8,372 nt of DNA, from NCBI GenBank assembly GCA_017419895.1, contig JAFOKI010000250.1, positions 1 through 8,372 on the forward strand, in the 5' to 3' direction. Shown piece by piece: positions 1-5,719 of this stretch (its first letter is position 1; every line of letters starts with the position of its first letter). The translations under genes and the position numbers were made by a program. Origin of the DNA: Eubacterium sp. GTDB taxonomy: Bacteria; Bacillota; Clostridia; Peptostreptococcales; Anaerovoracaceae. The notes beneath the pieces were generated by a model, which was not told the origin of the DNA, ran no database searches, and was given only the letters and a program-made list of their open reading frames with translations.

Positions 1-1334
1 GGTATCTTTTCAATTTCAAAGAATACGACATGCTGATGTCGCTTCCATTTGAACCCCGGACAGTGGCAGGGTGCAAGTTCCTGTATATGTATATCAAGAG
101 CCTGCCGTGGTACATCAGCATATCAGTCGCGATGCTGCTGGGTTACGGGTATTTCGCCAAACCATCATTTGCCGTATACCCGGTATGGATCGTTTTGTCA
201 TTTTTCCTTCCGGTGATACCGATGCTCATCGCGGCGTTTTTTGGATTCCTGATAGCGAGGGTCAGCACGGGTTTTCGGAAGACGAATATCATCCAGACTG
301 TCCTTTCGATGGTTTTCGTCATATTCTGCTTCTCATTGAGATTTATAATAGATGGCATATTCAAAAATGATGAAGTTGAAGCTACGCTTGAGAAAGCATC
401 CGAGATGACCGGGAATGCCGGAAGAGTGTACCTTCCGGCAGGGTGGTTTTCTGACGCGGTAACAAAGCTCAGCCTGCCGGCCATGCTGCTTCTTGTAGGC
501 GTGACCATACTTCTTTTCGTGGCTGTATTCAGGATAGTCGGAAATTCGTACAGAAGCATCAATTCCGCGCTCAAGTCGCATGCTTCGGCCAGGAAATACG
601 ATATGTCCGGGCAAAAGAGGAAAAGTGTCGTGAGTGCTGTAGCGTTCAAGGAATACAAGCGTCTGACAGGTTCTACAGTTTACATGGTAAACGGTGCTAT
701 GGGTGTGATACTTGCTGTGCTTATCGGCATAATCACACTGGTCATAGGCTTTGATAAGATCGTGGAGACTGTCACACAGGGAGCGCCTATCGATGCGGCG
801 ATGCTTCAGCCGGCGATACCGTTTATAATCTATTTCTTCATAGGTATGATGGCAACGACTGCGTGCTCACCATCGCTCGAAGGAAAAAACTACTGGATAG
901 TAAAGAGTCTGCCGATAGAAGGGAAAACCCTGTACCGCGGCAAGATGCTTTTCAATATGTATCTCACTGTTCCGGCGATGGCGATCGCGACACTTTGTAT
1001 GTGCATTTCCGCAAGGGTTCCGGCTGTAAATATGATATTATACTTGATATTGGGTCTGGCTCTCTGCGCGTTCAGCACCGCATGGGGATGCGTGTGCGGT
1101 ATAAGGTTTATGCGGCTCGACTGGGAAAATGAGATAGAAGTGATCAAGCGCGGAGCTGCGGTAACGTTATACCTCTTGCCGAACATGTTCGTAGTGATGG
1201 GGCTTGTCGTGCTGATGGTTTTCCTGGGCACAAAAATGGATCATAAGCTGCTGACTCTTATTATGATATCAGTAACGACACTGCTGGCAGCATTAAGCTA
1301 CAGGAGAGTCATGGCTTTGTCAAAACACGTGTAA
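1..1334 (+). CDS. ABC exporter membrane subunit (ABC-2-like permease), 5' end missing
   Basis: The reading frame is open to the left edge (first whole codon at 3), so the ATG at 30 is internal and the true start lies outside the window. About 443 residues are visible, ending at TAA. There are roughly ten hydrophobic segments and no ATP-binding motifs, so this is the membrane partner of an ABC exporter whose ATPase is probably encoded upstream. A short motif occurs twice: YDMLMSLPFE...T...K.L near the visible N-terminus and NYWIVKSLPIE..T...K.L about 290 residues later. This fits a large two-half permease in which each half begins with a cytosolic coupling segment, a pattern typical of a Firmicutes ABC-2-type family with large permeases. 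The cargo cannot be told from the sequence. A MATE gene follows 36 bases after the stop without a visible terminator, so the two may be co-transcribed. Confidence 0.8.
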   Translation, partial: YLFNFKEYDMLMSLPFEPRTVAGCKFLYMYIKSLPWYISISVAMLLGYGYFAKPSFAVYPVWIVLSFFLPVIPMLIAAFFGFLIARVSTGFRKTNIIQTVLSMVFVIFCFSLRFIIDGIFKNDEVEATLEKASEMTGNAGRVYLPAGWFSDAVTKLSLPAMLLLVGVTILLFVAVFRIVGNSYRSINSALKSHASARKYDMSGQKRKSVVSAVAFKEYKRLTGSTVYMVNGAMGVILAVLIGIITLVIGFDKIVETVTQGAPIDAAMLQPAIPFIIYFFIGMMATTACSPSLEGKNYWIVKSLPIEGKTLYRGKMLFNMYLTVPAMAIATLCMCISARVPAVNMILYLILGLALCAFSTAWGCVCGIRFMRLDWENEIEVIKRGAAVTLYLLPNMFVVMGLVVLMVFLGTKMDHKLLTLIMISVTTLLAALSYRRVMALSKHV

Positions 1335-1355
1335 CGGTATTTAGAAGCATAAGTC

Positions 1356-1373
1356 AGGATATTGGCACAGATG
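1356..1373 (+). promoter_or_regulatory. Ribosome binding site deciding the MATE start
   Basis: AGGA at 1356-1359 is followed by TTG at 1362 (2-base spacing, too close) and by ATG at 1371 (11-base spacing, slightly long but usable). Both codons are in the same frame. This favours ATG 1371, although the site is weak. Confidence 0.5.
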
Positions 1374-2759
1374 CAAAAAACGGAATTATTCGGAAGCAGA
1401 TCATTTTATGTGAAGGCTTTGGCGATAGCGCTGCCGGTCATGCTGCAGCAGCTGATCCAGAGCTTGGTTTCGCTTGTCGATAATTTCATGGTTGCGGGGC
1501 TCGGCGACGTCTCGATGTCCGGTGTAAACGTTGCAAACCAGATACTGTTCGTATTTATGATATTCATAGTCACGATCAATAATTCAGGCGGGATCTATCT
1601 TTCGCAGTTCTGGGGAGCGGAGGATCCGCGGGGGATGAAGCAGGCTTTCAGGTTCAAACTGATCACTGGTTTGTTTGCGTTCATTCCATACCTTTTGGTC
1701 TGTGTCGTATTCCCGCGTCAGGTCATGTCCCTCATGCTGATAGGCAATACGGAAGCCTCCCTGATACTCGATCAGGGCGTCATTTACATGAGAATGATGT
1801 TTTTCATGGGGCTTCAGATGACGATATCAATGAGCATCGCTTCGTCGCTGAGGGATACGGGCGAGGTCAGGATCCCGCTTTTCATCTCAGGAGGCGCGGC
1901 GCTGACGAACACATTCTTTAACTGGGTGCTTATCTACGGACATCTCGGCGCGCCTGCAATGGGCGTACGCGGAGCTGCAATCGCGACGATCATTGCGAGG
2001 ACCATTGAACTCGTTTCATACGTAATAGTCTGCAAAAAGAAAAAACCGGACTTTGTTATAAGCCCGCTGGAGATATTCGGCGTCGACAAAGCTTTGTACC
2101 TGAGCATACTGAAAAAAGCCGGAATGGTGCTTGTCAGTGAAATGACATGGGTCATGTCGGAGACGATCGTCACCGCGGTATATAACGGAAGAGGCGGTGC
2201 GGACGTAGTCTCCGGAATGGCCGCAGGATTCGCGATCGCGAACCTGTTCTTCGTGGCATTCGGCGGAACTACATCCGCTACGAGCGTCATAATGGGCAGG
2301 GCTCTCGGCGCGGGAAAACTGGAACTTGCGAGAAAACAGAAGACCTGGCTGATCTCAGGCGGCATCGTGCTGGGGCTGATCATGTTTGCTTTCGGGATGG
2401 CAACGACTCTCATCGTGCCTCTGGTCTACGGAAACCTGAGCGCCGGGGCGATACGCATATGCAGGAATATGGTAATGCTTAACGCAGCATTCCTTCCGGT
2501 GTGGCTTACGATGAATATGCAGCTTGCGATATCACGGTCGGGCGGGGATACCGCCATGGGCGCCGTGGCAGACGCGCTGATCACAGTTGTCGTCGTGCTT
2601 CCGCTCACATTTGCCCTTGCGGTATTCACGGGTATGGGACCGGTTATGCTGTACTGCTGTGTCAAACTCACTGATGCGGTAAAGGTGATAGCGTTCCATT
2701 TCTGGCTAAAAAAAGAACGATGGCTTAAAAATCTTACGGTCGAACACAGTTCAAAATGA
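1371..2759 (+). CDS. MATE family multidrug/cation antiporter
   Basis: This is a 462-residue integral membrane protein with about twelve hydrophobic segments, the normal length for the MATE (NorM/DinF-like) family. These proteins export drugs or metabolites in exchange for Na+ or H+. Family landmarks are the N-terminal ALPVMLQQLIQSLVSLVDNF helix and the GGIYLSQFWGAED loop. The hallmark of the first half is NTFFNWVLIYG...GAPAMGVRGAAIAT (about residues 180-207), with GTTSATSVIMGRALGAG as the matching loop in the second half. The substrate is unknown. A TTG at 1362 opens the same frame, but the only Shine-Dalgarno-like stretch (AGGA, 1356-1359) lies 2 bases from it and 11 bases from the ATG at 1371. 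I therefore prefer ATG 1371. The gene is followed by a hairpin terminator and then by a merR gene with its own promoter. Control of the transporter by that MerR is possible but not shown. Confidence 0.93.
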   Translation: MQKTELFGSRSFYVKALAIALPVMLQQLIQSLVSLVDNFMVAGLGDVSMSGVNVANQILFVFMIFIVTINNSGGIYLSQFWGAEDPRGMKQAFRFKLITGLFAFIPYLLVCVVFPRQVMSLMLIGNTEASLILDQGVIYMRMMFFMGLQMTISMSIASSLRDTGEVRIPLFISGGAALTNTFFNWVLIYGHLGAPAMGVRGAAIATIIARTIELVSYVIVCKKKKPDFVISPLEIFGVDKALYLSILKKAGMVLVSEMTWVMSETIVTAVYNGRGGADVVSGMAAGFAIANLFFVAFGGTTSATSVIMGRALGAGKLELARKQKTWLISGGIVLGLIMFAFGMATTLIVPLVYGNLSAGAIRICRNMVMLNAAFLPVWLTMNMQLAISRSGGDTAMGAVADALITVVVVLPLTFALAVFTGMGPVMLYCCVKLTDAVKVIAFHFWLKKERWLKNLTVEHSSK

Positions 2760-2789
2760 AATACAAGGATACTCACGGACATTTTTTAC

Positions 2790-2818
2790 AAAAAAGACGC
2801 ATTTCAGCGTCTTTTTTT
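2790..2818 (+). terminator. Rho-independent terminator after the MATE gene
   Basis: AAAAAAGACGC (2790-2800) pairs perfectly with GCGTCTTTTTT (2807-2817) around a 6-base loop, and the arm ends in a seven-T run. The A-run on the left arm means the hairpin could also work on the opposite strand, but no minus-strand gene converges on it here. It separates the ABC/MATE unit from the merR operon. Confidence 0.88.
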
Positions 2819-2829
2819 GAAAAAACGTA

Positions 2830-2860
2830 TTGACATTCCACCTTATGGAAGCCTTATTTT
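2830..2860 (+). promoter_or_regulatory. MerR-type promoter and operator (19-base spacer)
   Basis: A perfect -35 TTGACA (2830-2835) is followed after 19 bases by TATTTT (2855-2860), a 4/6 match to the -10 consensus. Inside the spacer sits the inverted repeat TTCCA-CCTTA-TGGAA (2836-2850). An over-long 19-base spacer with a dyad between -35 and -10 is the classic layout of promoters that MerR proteins activate by twisting the DNA. The next gene encodes a MerR protein, so autoregulation is the natural reading. The predicted transcript start is near 2867, about 40 bases before the chosen start codon. Confidence 0.75.
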
Positions 2861-2907
2861 AAGCTCAAGAGATCGCAGTGGCGATGGGCAAATTCGGAGA
2901 TAGCGAT

Positions 2908-3549
2908 ATGAAAATCAATCAAGTGGCTGAACTGGTAGACATCACGAAAAAGAATATCCGGTTCTATGAGGAACAAGGTCTGGTCAATCCGGACAGGGAT
3001 CCGCAGAACGGATACAGAGAGTATTCGATGAAGGATGTCGGCGAACTGAAGCAGGTCAAACTCCTGAGGCAGCTCGGAGTGTCGTGTGAAAACATCAGAA
3101 AAATGAGAGTCAATGAACTCAGTGTCGAAGACTGTATGAGGGGAAGACTAAGGGAACTGGAAGAAACCGGCCGTACTCTTGAGCACACAAGGATGATATG
3201 CACGGAAATGTCGGATGAACGCGGTGATCTTTCATCACTGGATGCGGATGTCTATCTTGAGAAGATGAGAGAATTCGAAAAAGGAGGTGTAAGGTTCATG
3301 GATGTCAGGAACTCGGACGTCCGGAAACGAAAGACCGGAGCGGTATTGGCAGCGACAGTTGTGATGCTTTTCATGGCAGCATTGATAGCAATGGTGATAT
3401 GGGCCAACTCTGTAGATCCGGCGCCAAAAGGTATCGTGATATTTTCAGCGATTCTGTTCGGAAGCATAATCGTAGGCGTTATGATCGCATTGATACAAAG
3501 ATTGAGAGAATTGGAAGGAGGGGAGCTTGATGAAGCTAATAAGTATTGA
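2908..3549 (+). CDS. MerR family regulator with C-terminal two-helix membrane hairpin
   Basis: This 213-residue protein begins with a typical MerR winged helix-turn-helix. MKINQVAELVDITKKNIRFY (1-20) contains the recognition region, and EEQGLVNPDRDPQNGYREYS with the following helices forms the wing. A helical dimerisation stretch (about 75-105) follows. The C-terminus has no metal- or drug-binding domain. It carries a basic RKRK (139-142) and two hydrophobic helices (about 144-166 and 175-197) joined by a short polar loop, predicting a membrane-anchored regulator with the DNA-binding part in the cytoplasm. The frame also has a GTG at 2878, but GGAG (2896-2899) is 8 bases before ATG 2908 and MKINQVAEL is the usual MerR N-terminus, so 2908 is preferred. 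It probably binds the dyad in its own promoter. The inducer is unknown; membrane stress or a membrane-active compound is only a guess. Its 3' end overlaps the ybjQ-like gene by 20 bases. Confidence 0.9.
   Translation: MKINQVAELVDITKKNIRFYEEQGLVNPDRDPQNGYREYSMKDVGELKQVKLLRQLGVSCENIRKMRVNELSVEDCMRGRLRELEETGRTLEHTRMICTEMSDERGDLSSLDADVYLEKMREFEKGGVRFMDVRNSDVRKRKTGAVLAATVVMLFMAALIAMVIWANSVDPAPKGIVIFSAILFGSIIVGVMIALIQRLRELEGGELDEANKY
3281..3300 (+). promoter_or_regulatory. Internal ribosome binding site within merR, with in-frame ATG
   Basis: AAGGAGGTG (3281-3289) is a nine-base near-perfect Shine-Dalgarno sequence lying 8 bases before an in-frame ATG (3298-3300, residue 131 of the regulator). It is stronger than the site used for full-length merR. 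Translation from here would give an 83-residue protein (3298-3549) made only of the basic stretch and the two-helix hairpin. The sequence may simply encode the Lys-Gly-Gly-Val segment, so function is unproven. Confidence 0.5.
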
Positions 3550-3844
3550 AAGTTATCCCGGGAAAGAAATCGAAGTTCTGGGACTTGTAAAAGGCACTAT
3601 CGTTCAGACGAAAAATGTCGGAAGAGATTTCATGGCAGGTATGAAGACACTCGTCGGAGGCGAGATCGTGGGTTACACGGAGATGCTGAATGAGGCGCGT
3701 CAAATAGCGACAAAGCGCATGGTTGACGAGGCCGAGGCTCTCGGCGCGGATGCGATAATAGGTGTGAGATACGGATCGTCGCAGGTGATGCAAGGCGCGG
3801 CTGAAGTAGTGGCATACGGGACAGCAGTGAAATTAGTGGAATAA
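3530..3844 (+). CDS. YbjQ/UPF0145 family small protein (so-called heavy-metal-binding domain)
   Basis: This 104-residue protein matches the YbjQ/UPF0145 family along its length. It has the N-terminal strand pair, the VGRDFMAGMKTLVGGEIVGYTEML segment, a helix rich in A/E/R (about 50-75), then LGADAIIGVRYG and a final AYGTAVKLVE strand. The family forms small ring-shaped oligomers; the heavy-metal label is historical and no cysteine or histidine cluster is present here. Its biochemical role is not established. A TTG at 3527 is in frame, but AAGGAGG (3515-3521) is 8 bases before ATG 3530, so that start is chosen. It lies inside the last 20 bases of merR, which implies co-transcription and likely translational coupling with the membrane-tethered regulator. 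A strong terminator follows. Confidence 0.88.
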   Translation: MKLISIESYPGKEIEVLGLVKGTIVQTKNVGRDFMAGMKTLVGGEIVGYTEMLNEARQIATKRMVDEAEALGADAIIGVRYGSSQVMQGAAEVVAYGTAVKLVE

Positions 3845-3865
3845 CATATCAAGAGTAGTATTTGG

Positions 3866-3907
3866 CAAAGGTGCTGTGAACAGGCGGTTCACAGCGCCTT
3901 TGTTTTT
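3866..3907 (+). terminator. Rho-independent terminator after the ybjQ-like gene
   Basis: A 16-base-pair stem is formed by CAAAGGTGCTGTGAAC (3866-3881) and GTTCACAGCGCCTTTG (3887-3902), with one T-G wobble and the 5-base loop AGGCG. It is followed by five T (3903-3907). It ends the merR operon and insulates the defence operon downstream. Confidence 0.92.
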
Positions 3908-3920
3908 GGAGTTTTTCTGA

Positions 3921-3975
3921 ACAAAGCTTTGTCATAGCAAAAACTTGCCTGTACAAAAATCAGCCCAGACAAAGC
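3921..3975. repeat. ACAAAGC inverted repeats upstream of the defence operon
   Basis: A perfect 12-base palindrome ACAAAGCTTTGT lies at 3921-3932. Its right half GCTTTGTC (3926-3933) is repeated in inverted form as GACAAAGC at 3968-3975, giving three copies of the ACAAAGC half-site in 55 bases. It may be an operator or a weak hairpin. No known regulator is recognised, and chance is possible in this AT-rich stretch. Confidence 0.4.
3929..3957 (+). promoter_or_regulatory. Possible upstream promoter for the defence operon
   Basis: TTGTCA (3929-3934, 5/6 match) and TACAAA (3952-3957, 4/6 match) are separated by 17 bases. The -35 overlaps the right arm of the ACAAAGCTTTGT palindrome. It would start transcripts near 3964, upstream of both LexA-like boxes. 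It is weaker than the promoter at 3996-4025. Confidence 0.35.
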
Positions 3976-3995
3976 CACGCTAAGCATCTGTCCGC

Positions 3996-4025
3996 TTGAC
4001 GAACACGTGTTCAGTATGCTACAAT
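3996..4025 (+). promoter_or_regulatory. Main sigma-A promoter of the defence operon
   Basis: The -35 TTGACG (3996-4001, 5/6 match) and -10 TACAAT (4020-4025, 5/6 match) are separated by 18 bases. The -10 overlaps an ATG at 4024 in the sngA frame. Transcription should begin near 4032-4033, after that ATG. One LexA-like box fills most of the spacer and a second lies just past the transcription start. Confidence 0.75.
4000..4013. promoter_or_regulatory. LexA/SOS box 1 (between -35 and -10)
   Basis: CGAACACGTGTTCA contains the perfect palindrome GAACACGTGTTC (4001-4012). It fits the Gram-positive LexA (DinR) consensus CGAACRNRYGTTYC at 13 of 14 positions. Its first bases overlap the last bases of the -35, so a bound repressor would block RNA polymerase. 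Confidence 0.72.
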
Positions 4026-4034
4026 GCGGTTTAC

Positions 4035-4048
4035 AGAACAAATGTTCC
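4035..4048. promoter_or_regulatory. LexA/SOS box 2 (just after the transcription start)
   Basis: AGAACAAATGTTCC has the same GAACA-NN-TGTTC arms as box 1 and fits CGAACRNRYGTTYC at 13 of 14 positions. It begins 35 bases after box 1 (between three and three and a half helical turns) and lies immediately downstream of the predicted transcription start, over an ATG at 4042. Confidence 0.68.
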
Positions 4049-4065
4049 CGAGTGTGATGAGAGAT

Positions 4066-5718
4066 ATGAATGCAACTGAACTGAAATCGTATATAGAAGA
4101 TAGATTTAAGTCGAAAAGGGGCGGAACCGAAGGCGGTGTTCAGCTCGCCTTTACTTTGATATTGGGGAGTGAACTCGAGGAGGAGCAGTCAAAATACCGG
4201 GAAACGCCGATACCGGAACCGCCGGAAACAACGCGTATACCTGAAAGGCATGGTTCAGCACGTTTACCTTCAGCCGCATATAGAGATCCTCGGGGGTTGT
4301 ACAACAGCCCTGCAAGACCTACGCGAGGCCGTGAGATCCCGGAGAAGATCCGTGCGTTAACGGAACTGTTTGACCGCAGGGCTGTCTCGTTCGGCGGTAA
4401 ATGCCGAAAGTTTGTCAGGCAGGGGCGGTTTATGGAGACATATGAGGATGACGCGCCCTGGGACCTGGGAATCCATGGATACTTCACAACTTATGAAGAT
4501 CTTAACCCGGCACAGCTAAGAGGCTATTTTTCCTGGAGAACAAAAGTCAGAAAAGGGATATACGAACCGATAGGATCATCTATGGCGTATATCTATCTGT
4601 ATGAACTCCTGAACGGTATAGGAGTGTCTTCGGTTGAAGAGAGCATTCGCAAGCTTAAGGAGTTTGATTCCGGATATCCCGAAAACGGCATGATTGGAAA
4701 CGGGATGCACAGTAATATCCGGCGCTGGGCATTTGAACTTGCCGTCATAAGCGGTCAGAACGCCGATGTCATCAGGAAAAACGCCGATCCGGAAGTCCTC
4801 AAGAGGGACTCGATGATCGCTGTCCTGAGAAGGCCCGGTGACTTCAGCGATGAGGAAGTATTTGATGCGCTTTGTTATTTCAATGGAGAAAAGCTCAGGA
4901 ACTCGGCCGCGGTGCGGAAGCATGAAACAGATGGGAAGCATTTGTTCGCGGAAGTCTGGAGAAAAGCAGCACCGCCGAAAGACCGTGGCGGTATAAACAT
5001 GTTTGCCTCATGCATGGGACCGAGGCGCGAATTCAACTGGCATCCTCTCGGGAACGCGGTGTTCTGGAACAGATTTACGGGAATTGATCAGGAGGTCGTA
5101 CTCAACGAATGCCATAGTTATTCGTGCCGCGGCGGGAAATGGAAAGAGCGCTGTTATCACAGCCTGTACTTCAACAAGACCGCCTTCGGAAGGCTTATCC
5201 GTGAAACTGACAGGCGGCTCAGACTTTACCTTAATACCGGACACCCGCTCAAGGAACGGCCGGAAGACAAGTGGTTTGCCAATATCATAGAGTGCGTTAT
5301 AGCAGAAGACCGAAAGGCAAAAGAAGAAGCCGCCAAGCCGAAAATCACTATATGCTTCGATGACCTTGACCGTATAAGAAGCGATGCCGTGTTTACCAGG
5401 GAAAGCCTGTTGACAGAAGACGAGAAGGATGCGGAAATACCGCCAGTGCCTGAGCCGGCGGCCATTGACCGATGCGATACTGTTTCTAAGATACCGTTAG
5501 ACAACAGGCAGATAGAAATCATCGGGATGATTATTGACGGTTTGCCGGTGAAAGAAAAAATAAGGTCATGGAACATGTTGCCGGAGGTGTTTGCCGACAG
5601 TCTCAATGAGTTGTTCTTTGACGAGATAGGTGACGCGGCATTCGAGTGCGACGGTGATGAGATCACACTCGTTGAAGATTACAGAGATGACATAATGCGT
5701 TTGTTGGGAGAAAACTGA
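4066..5718 (+). CDS. sngA: TerB_N/TerB_C domain protein, Shango SngA-like
   Basis: First gene of a three-gene set matching the Shango defence system; the gene name is inferred from domains and order. From ATG 4066 the product has 550 residues. The TerB_N-type region (about 90-400) contains LFDRRAVSFGGKCRKFVRQG, then WDLGIHGYFTTYEDLNPAQLRGYFSWRTKVRKG and MAYIYLYELLNGIGV, the family's conserved core. Further on is WKERCYHSLYFNKTAFGRLI. A proline-rich linker (about 45-85) precedes it. A TerB_C-like segment (about 425-550) begins ITICFDDLDRIRSDA and ends in an acidic helical region. No nuclease or ATPase motif is visible. TerB-type domains occur in tellurite/stress clusters and in phage defence; the molecular role is unknown. 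The frame has ATGs at 4024, 4042, 4057 and 4066, none with a strong ribosome binding site. ATG 4024 overlaps the -10 and 4042 lies in LexA box 2, so 4057 or 4066 is favoured; the exact start is uncertain. The stop is 1 base before the next ATG. Confidence 0.85.
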   Translation: MNATELKSYIEDRFKSKRGGTEGGVQLAFTLILGSELEEEQSKYRETPIPEPPETTRIPERHGSARLPSAAYRDPRGLYNSPARPTRGREIPEKIRALTELFDRRAVSFGGKCRKFVRQGRFMETYEDDAPWDLGIHGYFTTYEDLNPAQLRGYFSWRTKVRKGIYEPIGSSMAYIYLYELLNGIGVSSVEESIRKLKEFDSGYPENGMIGNGMHSNIRRWAFELAVISGQNADVIRKNADPEVLKRDSMIAVLRRPGDFSDEEVFDALCYFNGEKLRNSAAVRKHETDGKHLFAEVWRKAAPPKDRGGINMFASCMGPRREFNWHPLGNAVFWNRFTGIDQEVVLNECHSYSCRGGKWKERCYHSLYFNKTAFGRLIRETDRRLRLYLNTGHPLKERPEDKWFANIIECVIAEDRKAKEEAAKPKITICFDDLDRIRSDAVFTRESLLTEDEKDAEIPPVPEPAAIDRCDTVSKIPLDNRQIEIIGMIIDGLPVKEKIRSWNMLPEVFADSLNELFFDEIGDAAFECDGDEITLVEDYRDDIMRLLGEN

Positions 5719-5719
5719 A

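Noticed and set aside
1181..1190. GAACATGTTC palindrome in the ABC permease gene, resembling a LexA box
   Set aside because: The arms are 2 bases apart instead of 4 and it lies inside coding sequence away from any promoter.
2240..2249. GAACCTGTTC in the MATE gene, resembling a LexA box
   Set aside because: Wrong spacing (2 bases instead of 4) and inside a coding region with no promoter nearby.
2878..2907. GTG start 30 bases upstream of the chosen merR start
   Set aside because: No clear ribosome binding site, only about 11 bases from the predicted transcript start, and the extra ten residues precede the usual MerR N-terminus MKINQVAEL.
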